Counted from the stretch's first letter, positions 1 through 8,066 are shown. The stretch: 12,539 nucleotides of DNA from Candidatus Shapirobacteria bacterium (GCA_028701645.1 JAQVQI010000011.1:5754-18292); one strand, 5' to 3'. A program made the numbers and translations. Notes: generated from the sequence alone by a model not told the origin.

Positions 1-294
1 CTAAAAGCCGCCAAAGGTTTTTGGATGACCCGTCACAAAAGATATAAAGTTGCTCACGAAGCAGTTATGCACGCCGGTATGTATGCTTTTGTTGGCCGTC
101 GTCTTAAAAAAAGAGATTTACGACAAGTCTGGATTGTTAGAATCAACGCCGCCCTTAAACCTTTCAACATCCGCTATTCTGCATTTATAAAAATGCTCAA
201 AAATCGTCAAATCACTTTAGATAGAAAAATTCTTTCTGATTTAGCTACAAATCATCAAGAAGCCTTTAAAGTGGTGGTAGAAGCGGCTAAATAA
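1..294 (+). CDS. rplT: 50S ribosomal protein L20, 5'-truncated by window edge
   Basis: Large-subunit ribosomal protein L20, an early assembly protein that binds 23S rRNA. The reading frame is open from base 1 (first codon Leu), so the gene enters from the left; the ATG at 25 is an internal Met. About 97 C-terminal residues are visible of a family length near 117. The visible part follows L20 closely: LKAAKGF, then a basic helix (RHKRYKVAHEAVMHAG), then RRLKKRDLRQVWIVRINAAL, the family hallmark, and a C-terminal globular part with LDRKILSDLA. The gene ends just before a strong intrinsic terminator, so it is probably the last gene of an infC-rpmI-rplT type operon; the other members would lie outside the window. 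Identification is firm. Confidence 0.96.
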   Translation, partial: LKAAKGFWMTRHKRYKVAHEAVMHAGMYAFVGRRLKKRDLRQVWIVRINAALKPFNIRYSAFIKMLKNRQITLDRKILSDLATNHQEAFKVVVEAAK

Positions 295-311
295 ATTAGC
301 CGATCTACCGC

Positions 312-343
312 AAAACCCCTTAGCCCTAAGCAAGGGGTTTTTT
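312..343 (+). terminator. Intrinsic terminator of the rplT operon
   Basis: A perfect 10-bp stem (AAAACCCCTT at 312-321 with AAGGGGTTTT at 332-341) encloses a 10-nt loop and ends in a run of six T (338-343). The four consecutive G:C pairs and the U-run make it a classic Rho-independent terminator. It separates rplT from pheS, and its last bases abut the predicted pheS -10 element. Confidence 0.9.
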
Positions 344-351
344 GATAAAAT
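343..351 (+). promoter_or_regulatory. Extended -10 promoter of pheS (TGATAAAAT)
   Basis: TGATAAAAT matches the extended -10 form TGnTAnnAT. With the usual 7-nt distance the start site falls near 358, only three bases before the pheS ATG at 361. No Shine-Dalgarno sequence fits between them. A -35 would fall inside the terminator hairpin and is not convincing, which suits an extended -10 promoter. This is predicted from sequence only. Confidence 0.5.
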
Positions 352-360
352 TAACTGTCT

Positions 361-1374
361 ATGGATCTAAATTTAGAAAATATAAAACTAGAATATCTAT
401 CCAAAATAGAGACAATCTCGACTGACGACCAACACGAACAATTAAGAATTGAAATATTTGGTAGAAACGGTAAAATTAATGCTTTATTCTCTGAAATTAA
501 AAATATTCCGCCCGAAAACAAAAAACAATATGGAGCCGATCTTAATCAATTAAAAACAGAGTTAGAAGAAAAAATAAAAAGTAAAAATATTCAAAAAGCT
601 GACAAACTGACAACTGACAAGCTGACAAGCTCAGTTTTTGGATTACCCAAAATCGGCCATCTTCATCCCATTACCCAAACCGAGCGACAACTAAATGATG
701 TTTTTTTGAAACTTGGTTTTTCTATTTACACCGGGCCTGAGATTGTGACTGATGAATACAACTTTAAACGGCTTAACGTCCCGATTAATCATCCAGCTCG
801 CGATATGCAAGATAGTATTTATATAAAAGAGCCAGAAGTTTTATTACGAACCCAAACCTCCACCATTGAATCATATTTATTACAATCTCACAGTCGACAA
901 TTACCTATTAGAGTTGCTTTCCCTGGTAGTGTTTTTAGAAATGAAAAAGTCAATCGATCAAACCATTTCGTTTTTCATCAATATCAAGCCGTAGTCGTTG
1001 ATAAAGGAATTACCATGAAAGACTTACTCGGTACTATGGATTTAATGTTTAAGACATTATACGGATCAGATGTTGTTGTTCGCTATCGATGTAAATATTA
1101 TCCAGAAGTCGAACCTGGAGTCGGACCTGACATGCAATGTTTTAGTTGCCACGGGTCTGGTTGTCCTATTTGTAAATATGCTGGTTGGATAGAGATGGGT
1201 GGTGCCGGAATGATCCACCCTAAAGTTTTAGAAATGGCCGGAATCGACCCCAAAAAATGGTCTGGATTTGCTTTTGGCATGGGACTCGATCGTTGGACTA
1301 TGGCCCAAAAAAATATTAAAGACATTAGAACTTTACTAGGTGGTAATCTTGCTTATAAACCAAATGAAAAATAA
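361..1374 (+). CDS. pheS: Phenylalanine--tRNA ligase alpha subunit
   Basis: Catalytic subunit of the cytosolic alpha2-beta2 enzyme that charges tRNA-Phe with phenylalanine. The 337 residues are a normal length. Residues 1-80 form the charged N-terminal coiled-coil arm that contacts tRNA, and the class II catalytic core follows from GHLHPITQTE (99-108). Visible core elements are HPARDMQD (144-151), LLRTQTSTIE (161-170), the motif 2 region VFRNEKVNRSNHFVFHQ (191-207) and motif 3 GFAFGMGLDR (302-311) with its ATP-binding Arg311. A Cys cluster C260-x2-C263-x4-C268-x2-C271 before GWIEMGGAGMIHP looks like a small zinc knuckle, as in many bacterial PheS. Two oddities: a DKLTT/DKLTS pentapeptide repeat in the linker (81-90), and Glu249 where Thermus PheS has a substrate-stacking Phe. 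The ATG is chosen because the extended -10 leaves no room upstream. pheT follows after 6 bp. Confidence 0.96.
   Translation: MDLNLENIKLEYLSKIETISTDDQHEQLRIEIFGRNGKINALFSEIKNIPPENKKQYGADLNQLKTELEEKIKSKNIQKADKLTTDKLTSSVFGLPKIGHLHPITQTERQLNDVFLKLGFSIYTGPEIVTDEYNFKRLNVPINHPARDMQDSIYIKEPEVLLRTQTSTIESYLLQSHSRQLPIRVAFPGSVFRNEKVNRSNHFVFHQYQAVVVDKGITMKDLLGTMDLMFKTLYGSDVVVRYRCKYYPEVEPGVGPDMQCFSCHGSGCPICKYAGWIEMGGAGMIHPKVLEMAGIDPKKWSGFAFGMGLDRWTMAQKNIKDIRTLLGGNLAYKPNEK
599..628 (+). repeat. Short tandem repeat CTGACAA inside pheS
   Basis: Four copies of CTGACAA start at 599, 607, 614 and 622, spaced 8, 7 and 8 bases. Two steps make 15 bases, so the repeat stays in frame and encodes DKLTT DKLTS (residues 81-90). 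It sits exactly in the flexible linker between the tRNA-binding coiled coil and the catalytic core. Confidence 0.8.
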
Positions 1375-1380
1375 AAATAT

Positions 1381-3177
1381 ATGAAATTAATTTATTCCCA
1401 TCTTCAAAAATTTCTTCCAACACTTGATGTTAAGCCACAACAGCTCCGTGACGATCTTACCATGATTGGCCATTTTACAAATTATTTTGAAGAAATAGAC
1501 AATGAGATAGTTTTTGACTTGGATATAAAAGTTAATCGGGGAGACTGTCTTGGTTATTATGGCCTTGCTAAAGATTTATCTGTTTTTTATCAAATTCCTC
1601 TGGTCATAAATACTTCAGCCGAAATTATCAATCAAGCCAAAGAGACTCTACCAATCAAAATAACAACTAACAACGTCAAACGAGTATTAGCAGTTAAATT
1701 TTCTCAATTAAACAACGGCCTTTCTCCACCTTGGTTATTAAAATTTACCCAATGTCATCAGATAAAATCAATAAATCTTTTGGTTGACTTAACTAATTAC
1801 GTTATGTTTATGTATGGCATCCCCAGTCATGCTTTTGATGTCCAAAAATCAACTGAATCTCTTATATGGGAAATGAACCCAAAATATCAAGAGTTTATCA
1901 GTCTAGACAAGACTAAACTAAACATAGACAAAAATATTCTAATGATAAATAGCCCGACAAAACCGCTAAGCCTTAGTTTTTGGGGTGGACACGACTGCGC
2001 TATCGACAATAATACTAAAGAAATAATTTTAGAAATGGCAGTTTACAACCCTGCTGTTGTTCGCCAAAATAGTCGTCAGTTAAAATCTGTTACCGAAGCC
2101 GGAGTCCGACTTGAAAAACAACTAGACCCCGAGCTTATTCCTCTTGCTTTTAATCATTTATGCAAATTAATTTTGCAAAACTGTCAAGGACAAATTTCTT
2201 CTACTTTTTTTGATTATTATCCAGAAAAAGTTAACCAGCCACTTATCGAATTTAACCCTCAAAACCCGTCTCTTATTTCTGGAATTGAAATCCCTACTGA
2301 ATTTGCCATCGATTGTCTTGCTCGACTTGGATGTCTTGTCTCATCAAACATGTTAATAACACCTCCCTCAATCCGCCCCGACATAACAATGGCCGCAGAT
2401 TTAGCTGAAGAAGTCGTCAGATTTTGGGGTTACCAAAAGATACCAACCAATCAACCTTTAGAATACAAAAAAGTTTCTGATATCACCCCAAAAGAAATTC
2501 ATCTTATTAATAGCTTAAAAGATAAGTTAACTGACCTAGGTTACGATGAAATATTAAGTTGGCCATTAGTTGCTGAACCCTCAAATTCAGCTACTGTAGT
2601 TACCACCCAAAACAGTATTAACACCGAATCAATTTATCTACGTCAAAGTATAATTCCTTCTCTAAAAAAACAACTAAGTTTGTATCAAAAGTACAAACTA
2701 TATAGTCCTCAATTTTTTGAAATCGGAAAAGTCTTCTTTAAAGAAGGGGACACTTACACAGAAAAAAATAGTCTAGGAATATACCATCCATCTTCAGATC
2801 AGTTGAAAAATGACCTTCAATACCTTAATTTACCAATACTCAACAAAGATAGTTCTTTCGTTGAAATAATTATTGACAGTTTACCCAAAATTTCTGACTA
2901 TCAACCAAAGGTTGTTCATCAATCTGCCTATGAACTTTCTTCTCAATTAATTATTTTAGACGCTAATGTGGTTTTTGATGAGACCCAAGATCCGTCTCAA
3001 TTAATAGAAAAGTATTCCCAAATAATAGGTACGAAACATTTATGGGAGATCATTATTACTGATATATACCAAGACGTTAATAATCATAAATATCGCTATA
3101 CTTTTCGAGTTTCCTATTTTAATATTACCGACAAATTAGCCAAAGAAATTCACCTCAAAGCATTTAACTTGATATAA
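1381..3177 (+). CDS. pheT: Phenylalanine--tRNA ligase beta subunit, reduced form
   Basis: Structural and editing subunit of phenylalanyl-tRNA synthetase. At 598 residues it is about 200 shorter than the usual bacterial protein (near 795 in E. coli). The N-terminus goes from TMIGHFTNYFEEID (27-40) almost directly to VNRGDCLG (51-58), so the EMAP-type tRNA-binding OB domain normally inserted there is absent. The B3/B4 editing domain spans about 95-265, with His150 in GIPSHAFD and Glu218 in ILEMAVYNP at positions equivalent to known editing-site residues. B5 covers about 285-360 (IRPDITMAADLAEEVVRFWGY region). The catalytic-like B6/B7 part (370-500) lacks its second half. A divergent FDX-ACB fold fills about 510-598. 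It is co-transcribed with pheS (6-bp gap) and has no Shine-Dalgarno, so translational coupling is likely. Identity is firm; domain borders are approximate. Confidence 0.93.
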   Translation: MKLIYSHLQKFLPTLDVKPQQLRDDLTMIGHFTNYFEEIDNEIVFDLDIKVNRGDCLGYYGLAKDLSVFYQIPLVINTSAEIINQAKETLPIKITTNNVKRVLAVKFSQLNNGLSPPWLLKFTQCHQIKSINLLVDLTNYVMFMYGIPSHAFDVQKSTESLIWEMNPKYQEFISLDKTKLNIDKNILMINSPTKPLSLSFWGGHDCAIDNNTKEIILEMAVYNPAVVRQNSRQLKSVTEAGVRLEKQLDPELIPLAFNHLCKLILQNCQGQISSTFFDYYPEKVNQPLIEFNPQNPSLISGIEIPTEFAIDCLARLGCLVSSNMLITPPSIRPDITMAADLAEEVVRFWGYQKIPTNQPLEYKKVSDITPKEIHLINSLKDKLTDLGYDEILSWPLVAEPSNSATVVTTQNSINTESIYLRQSIIPSLKKQLSLYQKYKLYSPQFFEIGKVFFKEGDTYTEKNSLGIYHPSSDQLKNDLQYLNLPILNKDSSFVEIIIDSLPKISDYQPKVVHQSAYELSSQLIILDANVVFDETQDPSQLIEKYSQIIGTKHLWEIIITDIYQDVNNHKYRYTFRVSYFNITDKLAKEIHLKAFNLI

Positions 3178-3263
3178 ATTAGTTTATTTATATATACTCT
3201 GATATATTAGCAGTCATCAATATTGACTGATAATGACAATACTAAAACTGGTTTGTCCTATCT

Positions 3264-5903
3264 TTACAAAGAATTTGTAGGCGTCGCCCCGATAGTTGGA
3301 GAAGCCACCGCCGGGGTAACTGTAACTTTCGGAGTAGGAGTTATATTCCAAGCAGTATTCACCCCAATATTTGCCTCTCTTTCCTGACTATTTCCATCTC
3401 GGTCCGTTGCTTTGACTTTTATCAAATGTGGACCATCAGGTAATGTTAAATTAACTTCAAAAGGTCTTTCATTCCAAACTTTTTTCTCTTCTCCATCAAC
3501 CCAAAGTTTAACTTCTACAATTTTTTTAACCGAATTTGTTGTAATTTTTACATCAAAAGATTTTCCAACAGTAGATTGATGAGCCGGGCTATCAATCCCC
3601 ACATTTACCATCCCCCCACTACGACAAAAATCAGTTGGCGGATTATATTTATCTTTATCAGTTTGTTGATTAATCCAACCATCAATCCCTTCTTGCCATC
3701 TATTTTTGCCATCTTTAGAAACAACATCATTTTCTTTAAAAGCAAAAAATTCTTTTTCTTCATAATTATTTGTCGCCACATCATCTGGAGTAGCCAAACC
3801 ATTTTGTCCTTTACATACTTTTAATTTCAAATGAATTGGGTCAGAAATTCTTGGCTGAGTTCCATCAATAAAATATTCAGTTCGGCTGGGAAAACCATCA
3901 TGGGCTAAATACCCAGAAACTTTATCAACTTCGAGGCTGACTATCTGATTTGGGATGGCAAAATCAACTTTTGGCAGTTTTGGTAATTGATATGCCATTA
4001 TTCTTTTCCAAATAGGGGCCGCCCCTGATACTCCTGAAACTAACTTACCCATCGAGGTATTATCATTATTTCCCACCCAAACTGTCGTCAATAAATTTGG
4101 GCTCCAACCAATTGTCCAGTTATCCTTTTTTTCGTTTGTTGTCCCTGTTTTGGCAGCTACCTGATATCCTGAGATTTGTAATGAATTAACCGCTCCAAAT
4201 GTTAGCTCTCGAGCTTTATTATCAGCCAAAATATTTGAAATAATAAAAGCTTCCTGTGGTGTCATTACTTTGGTTCCAAAACCTTGTTTAAACTCTTCCA
4301 AAACCCGACCATCTTTATCTTCAATTTTTAAAATACCAATTGGATCCATCTTCTGACCGTCATTTGCAAAAGCAGTATAAGCCGAAGCCAGTTCAATCAT
4401 TTTTACTTCCGCTCCACCCAAGGTGACCGATAGTCCAAATCGAGATAAGTTGGTTTTTGTTGGCTCCAATGTTGACAATCCCATTTTATAAGCCAAAGAC
4501 AACATATCTTCAACTCCAACAGTTGCCAAAGTTTTTACAGCAATAGTATTGATAGAATTACCCAAAGCATCTCTCAAAGACATCGGTCCATTAAACTTAC
4601 CGTTATAATTTTGAGGTGAATAATCTTTTTGACCTGGACTCTCAGAAGGGAAAGTCACTGGAGTATCCATTACCATAGTTGAAGCTGTCCATCCTTCTTT
4701 AATTGCCGCCAAATAAGTAATCGGTTTAATCGAAGAACCTGGCTGTCTTAACGCCTGAGTCACTACATTAAATTTTCCATCAGTTTTATCAGTCCAATAA
4801 TCTCTTGAACCAACCATCGCCAACACCTGACCTGTCTTTGGATCTAAAACCAAAGCTGCTCCATTAGTAATTCCTAATTTTTCGGTTTTTTCTATTTCTT
4901 CAGATACAATTTCCTCAACCTTATTTTGCAAATCCAAGTCAAGAGTGGTTGTAATTTTTAAACCGCCACCTTCAATCACATCTTCACCATATTTTTGAGC
5001 CAAAAGATCTTTAATCCAAAAAACAAAATGAGGGGCTTTCATGGTCGCGTTCTGGCTACTAAATTGATATGTTTTAACTTGTTCGAAAGTCTCATCAGCC
5101 AACTGTTGACTAACATAACCGTCTTCAACCATTCTATTTAATACATGCTTTGTTCTATCAACATAAGCTGTTGGTGTCTTTGAATAAGGCGAATAAACAC
5201 TTGGAAGTTGGGGTAAACCAGCCAATATCGCACATTCAGCTAGATTTAGTTTATCTATTGGTTTATTAAAATATTGCTCACTTGCTGGCCCAATTCCCCA
5301 CGAAGCACCTCCATAAGGAACTTCGTTTAAATACATCCCCAAAATTTCATCTTTACTATATTTAGCGTCAATTTGAATCGACAATATCAACTCTTTAATC
5401 TTTCGGGTTATTGTTCTGTCTGTTGTCAACAACACAGTCCTGGCTAATTGCTGAGTTAATGTTGACCCTCCAGTAACCTTTCGAAAGTAAAAGAAATTTT
5501 TAATAATTCTTAATGGGGTCAAAGGATCAAAGCCTTTGTGTTTATAAAAATCTTTATCTTCTACCGCAACGGTGGCTTGTTTCAAATAATCAGGAATATT
5601 CTTAAACAAAACCGGATCACGCTTGCCTTGATCATAAATGTCATACAAAACATTACCGTTTCTGTCATACACTTTACTTGAGTAGCCATCTCGCCTAACC
5701 ACCTTTTCAGGTGAAGGTAACTCTCTTGAATACCAAACAAACAAAATAATCACTGCCAACACCCCAACTGCTATTAAAATCAAAGAAATTTTAAAAAAAG
5801 TCAACCAAAAATTTCTACTTTTCAATGTTTCTTTTAAATTAAAATTTATTTTTAGTTTGTGCCTATTTTTAGTGATATTTCTTAATCTATGTCTAGAAAT
5901 CAT
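3264..5903 (-). CDS. Class A penicillin-binding protein (PBP1A type) with Ig-like C-terminal domain
   Basis: Bifunctional peptidoglycan synthase of 879 residues, anchored in the membrane with its enzymatic part outside. A basic N-terminus (1-30) precedes one membrane helix (about 32-58). The GT51 glycosyltransferase domain has catalytic Glu115 in AVEDKDFYKHKGFD, GGSTLTQQLAR (145-155) and YLNEVPYG with Glu194. The transpeptidase domain has all three motifs: S390-S-I-K393, S450-I-N452 and K585-T-G587. Thus both activities look intact. After it comes a linker with two Cys (697, 760), an Ig-like beta domain (about 768-848, with VKKIVEVKLWVDGEEK and GPHLIKVKATDRDGNS), and a Thr/Pro-rich tail (855-877). 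The ATG directly follows the stop of the upstream miniprotein (TAAATG) without a Shine-Dalgarno, so translation is probably coupled. The gene converges on pheT. Confidence 0.95.
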   Translation of the reverse strand: MISRHRLRNITKNRHKLKINFNLKETLKSRNFWLTFFKISLILIAVGVLAVIILFVWYSRELPSPEKVVRRDGYSSKVYDRNGNVLYDIYDQGKRDPVLFKNIPDYLKQATVAVEDKDFYKHKGFDPLTPLRIIKNFFYFRKVTGGSTLTQQLARTVLLTTDRTITRKIKELILSIQIDAKYSKDEILGMYLNEVPYGGASWGIGPASEQYFNKPIDKLNLAECAILAGLPQLPSVYSPYSKTPTAYVDRTKHVLNRMVEDGYVSQQLADETFEQVKTYQFSSQNATMKAPHFVFWIKDLLAQKYGEDVIEGGGLKITTTLDLDLQNKVEEIVSEEIEKTEKLGITNGAALVLDPKTGQVLAMVGSRDYWTDKTDGKFNVVTQALRQPGSSIKPITYLAAIKEGWTASTMVMDTPVTFPSESPGQKDYSPQNYNGKFNGPMSLRDALGNSINTIAVKTLATVGVEDMLSLAYKMGLSTLEPTKTNLSRFGLSVTLGGAEVKMIELASAYTAFANDGQKMDPIGILKIEDKDGRVLEEFKQGFGTKVMTPQEAFIISNILADNKARELTFGAVNSLQISGYQVAAKTGTTNEKKDNWTIGWSPNLLTTVWVGNNDNTSMGKLVSGVSGAAPIWKRIMAYQLPKLPKVDFAIPNQIVSLEVDKVSGYLAHDGFPSRTEYFIDGTQPRISDPIHLKLKVCKGQNGLATPDDVATNNYEEKEFFAFKENDVVSKDGKNRWQEGIDGWINQQTDKDKYNPPTDFCRSGGMVNVGIDSPAHQSTVGKSFDVKITTNSVKKIVEVKLWVDGEEKKVWNERPFEVNLTLPDGPHLIKVKATDRDGNSQEREANIGVNTAWNITPTPKVTVTPAVASPTIGATPTNSL

Positions 5904-6011
5904 TTATCTGTTGATTAAAACCATTAAAAATGGAGTCATCCCAGATAACAACAAAACCACCATGGTTATGACCAAGACTATTTTTGTTGCTGTTTTTTTC
6001 TTTATTCTCAT
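5904..6011 (-). CDS. 35-residue single-pass membrane miniprotein, coupled to the PBP
   Basis: This small gene is not recognised as a named family. The product begins MRIKKKTATK, a strongly basic start, followed by a hydrophobic stretch (about residues 11-32, IVLVITMVVLLLSG then MTPFLMVLI) and ends NR. That pattern fits a single transmembrane helix with the N-terminus in the cytoplasm. Its TAA stop is immediately followed by the ATG of the penicillin-binding protein, with no base between. A predicted extended -10 on this strand (6026-6018) places the start site on the A of this ATG, so the miniprotein would be the first thing translated from a leaderless mRNA. It may help translate, insert or regulate the PBP; no function can be assigned from sequence. 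It could also be a chance ORF, but the exact stop/start junction, promoter position and membrane-protein composition argue otherwise. Confidence 0.62.
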   Translation of the reverse strand: MRIKKKTATKIVLVITMVVLLLSGMTPFLMVLINR

Positions 6012-6017
6012 CAGATT

Positions 6018-6027
6018 ATGATAGCAT
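6018..6027. promoter_or_regulatory. Bidirectional extended -10 between recG and the PBP unit
   Basis: The 10 bases ATGATAGCAT read TGATAGCAT on the plus strand (6019-6027) and TGCTATCAT on the minus strand (6026-6018). Both fit TGnTAnnAT. In each direction exactly six bases separate the -10 from the ATG (recG at 6034, miniprotein at 6011), so a start site seven bases downstream falls on the A of each ATG. An alternative pair, TATGAT plus and TATGCT minus within TATGATAGCATA (6017-6028), would give 5-nt leaders on both sides. The gap is 22 bp, so any -35 elements lie inside the opposite gene. Predicted from sequence only. Confidence 0.55.
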
Positions 6028-6033
6028 AAATTC

Positions 6034-8037
6034 ATGGATAGCCTTACTCAAATCCCCAAAATTGGACCCAAAACCCTATCTAAACTAGACAAATTAGGAA
6101 TTTTAACACCTCTTGATCTGCTCTACCATTTTCCTTCTCGTTATATCGATTTTTCTCATATTACCAACATAATCAATACCAAAGAAAATGAGAATACAAC
6201 CATCACTGGAAGACTCGTTAGTTTTCAAAATATTTTTACCCGATCACACAAAAATATTCAAAAAGCCATCGTTGCCGATAAAACAGGCCAAATTAATTTA
6301 ATTTGGTTTAATCAGCCCTATTTATCAAAAAATTTCATAGTAGGGGAGACTTATAGTTTTGCTGGAGCCGTCAGTTTATTCCAAAATAAAAAAACTCTAA
6401 TTTCCCCAGTGTCTGGCCAATATAACACTGGAAAAATTATTGCTATTTATCCAGAAACCAGTGGTTTGACTTCAAATTGGTTTCGTAAAACAATTCAAAA
6501 CCAACTTCAAACATTGCTTTCTAATGTCAATGACACTCTTCCAAAAAATATTTTAGAAAAATACCAATTACTAGACCTTAAAAAATCTCTCAAACAAATT
6601 CATAATCCTCTTAATTCTAATATTTTAAGTCAAGCACGTTACCGCCTGGCGATAGAAGAAATTTTATCCCTTCAAACCCAGTCTTTTCTTTCCAAAAAAG
6701 ACTGGCTGACTAAAAGACCCAAAATTTTTCTTAAAAATAATTTAAAAATCAATCAAAAAATTAAAAGACTAATTAGTAACCTTCCTTTTAAGCTTACAGA
6801 CTCCCAACAAAAAGTTTGGCAGGAAGTCGAATCAGATATTACAAATACTGACAAAGTTACCAATCGACTAATTCAAGGCGATGTTGGATCAGGAAAAACT
6901 ATTATTGCTCTATTAAGTTGTTATTTAACCCATCTAAATAAATCACTATCTTTATTTATCGCCCCTACTGAAATTTTGGCACAACAACACTTTCAAACTT
7001 TTACAAAAATTCTAAATAAAAACAAGGTTCCAATATTTTTACTAACTGGTTCAAACAAAATTAATTTAAATAAAATACCCCCAAATTCGATAATTATTGC
7101 CACTCATGCCGCAATTTATCAAAAAGACTATTTAAAAGACAAAGTTGCTCTTTTAATAATTGACGAACAACATAAATTTGGGGTTAAACAAAGATCTTTT
7201 TTGGCTAGTCTAGATTTAATTCCCCACTGTCTAACTATGACAGCTACCCCTATTCCTCGAACGATTAGTTTAACCTTGCTTGGTAACTTAGACATCTCAG
7301 TGATTGATACTCTTCCCAACAACCGACTTCCAATTAAAACATTTTTGGTTCCTTCTTTTAAAATTTCTCAATGTTATTCTTGGATTCAATCCCAAATTTT
7401 AGAAACAAAGTGTCAGGCTTTTATTGTCTGCCCTTTTATTGATGTTTCCGAAACTATGGCCAGTGTAAAATCAGCCAAAGCCGAATTTGAAAAACTAACC
7501 ACAATTTTTTCAAAATTAAAACTTTCATTACTACACGGAAAAATAAAACCAAAAGATCGTGAAACCATAATTTCTGACTTCCAAAAAAACAAAACCAATA
7601 TATTAGTTACCACTCCTATAATTGAAGTCGGGGTTGATATTCCTAATGCCTCAATTATGATAATTCAATCAGCTGACAGATTTGGCTTGTCCCAACTCCA
7701 TCAACTTCGGGGAAGAGTTGGTAGGGGAGCACTTCAAAGCTTTTGTTATCTTTTTACTGAGTCAATCAACAATAAGGCACAGAATCGACTTAATTTTATG
7801 GAAAAAAATTCTAACGGCCTCAAAATTGCCGAATACGATCTCAAAACCAGAGGCCCAGGTGAAATGTTTTCCACGATTCAACACGGTTTTCCCTCACTCA
7901 AACTCGCTAGTTTTTCCGACACCAAATTAATTAGCCTCAGTCAAAAAATTCTGCTTGATCTTGTCATAGACAAAAAATTTAATCTAAATTCTCTAATCCC
8001 CAAACACATATCCAAAGACAATATTATTAGTAATTAA
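6034..8037 (+). CDS. recG: ATP-dependent DNA helicase RecG
   Basis: Branch-migrating helicase that reverses stalled replication forks and processes recombination intermediates. At 667 residues it is slightly below the usual length of about 690. The N-terminal wedge region starts with IPKIGPKTLSKLDKLGI (7-23), and the OB-fold wedge covers about 50-140 (TTITGRLVSF onward). Helicase motifs are complete: a Q-type FKLTDSQQ (252-259), Walker A GDVGSGKT (282-289), APTEILAQQH (310-319), Walker B DEQH (377-380, in place of the more common DEQHRFG sequence with KFG following), TATPIPRT (403-410) and QLRGRVGRG (557-565). The C-terminal RecG-specific segment YDLKTRGPGEMFSTIQHG (601-618) is present. No Shine-Dalgarno precedes the ATG; the predicted promoter is immediately upstream. 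The stop codon overlaps a 13-bp repeat found again after the 384-residue gene downstream. Confidence 0.95.
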   Translation: MDSLTQIPKIGPKTLSKLDKLGILTPLDLLYHFPSRYIDFSHITNIINTKENENTTITGRLVSFQNIFTRSHKNIQKAIVADKTGQINLIWFNQPYLSKNFIVGETYSFAGAVSLFQNKKTLISPVSGQYNTGKIIAIYPETSGLTSNWFRKTIQNQLQTLLSNVNDTLPKNILEKYQLLDLKKSLKQIHNPLNSNILSQARYRLAIEEILSLQTQSFLSKKDWLTKRPKIFLKNNLKINQKIKRLISNLPFKLTDSQQKVWQEVESDITNTDKVTNRLIQGDVGSGKTIIALLSCYLTHLNKSLSLFIAPTEILAQQHFQTFTKILNKNKVPIFLLTGSNKINLNKIPPNSIIIATHAAIYQKDYLKDKVALLIIDEQHKFGVKQRSFLASLDLIPHCLTMTATPIPRTISLTLLGNLDISVIDTLPNNRLPIKTFLVPSFKISQCYSWIQSQILETKCQAFIVCPFIDVSETMASVKSAKAEFEKLTTIFSKLKLSLLHGKIKPKDRETIISDFQKNKTNILVTTPIIEVGVDIPNASIMIIQSADRFGLSQLHQLRGRVGRGALQSFCYLFTESINNKAQNRLNFMEKNSNGLKIAEYDLKTRGPGEMFSTIQHGFPSLKLASFSDTKLISLSQKILLDLVIDKKFNLNSLIPKHISKDNIISN

Positions 8038-8038
8038 A
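8026..8038 (+). repeat. Direct repeat ATTAGTAATTAAA, left copy
   Basis: This 13-bp word covers the last codons and the stop of recG and recurs exactly at 9792-9804 over the stop of the 384-residue gene. Together the two copies bracket the compositionally odd block. The word is AT-rich, so chance is possible. Confidence 0.6.
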
Positions 8039-8066
8039 GTTTTTATATATAAAAAATTAGTACATA

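Noticed and set aside
3211..3229. Hairpin CAGTCA/TGACTG between pheT and the PBP gene as a terminator
   Set aside because: The stem has only six pairs and no T-run on either strand, so it cannot be supported as an intrinsic terminator.
3576..3824. Frames on both strands inside the 3' part of the PBP gene
   Set aside because: They are low-complexity shadows of the PBP coding sequence without start signals.
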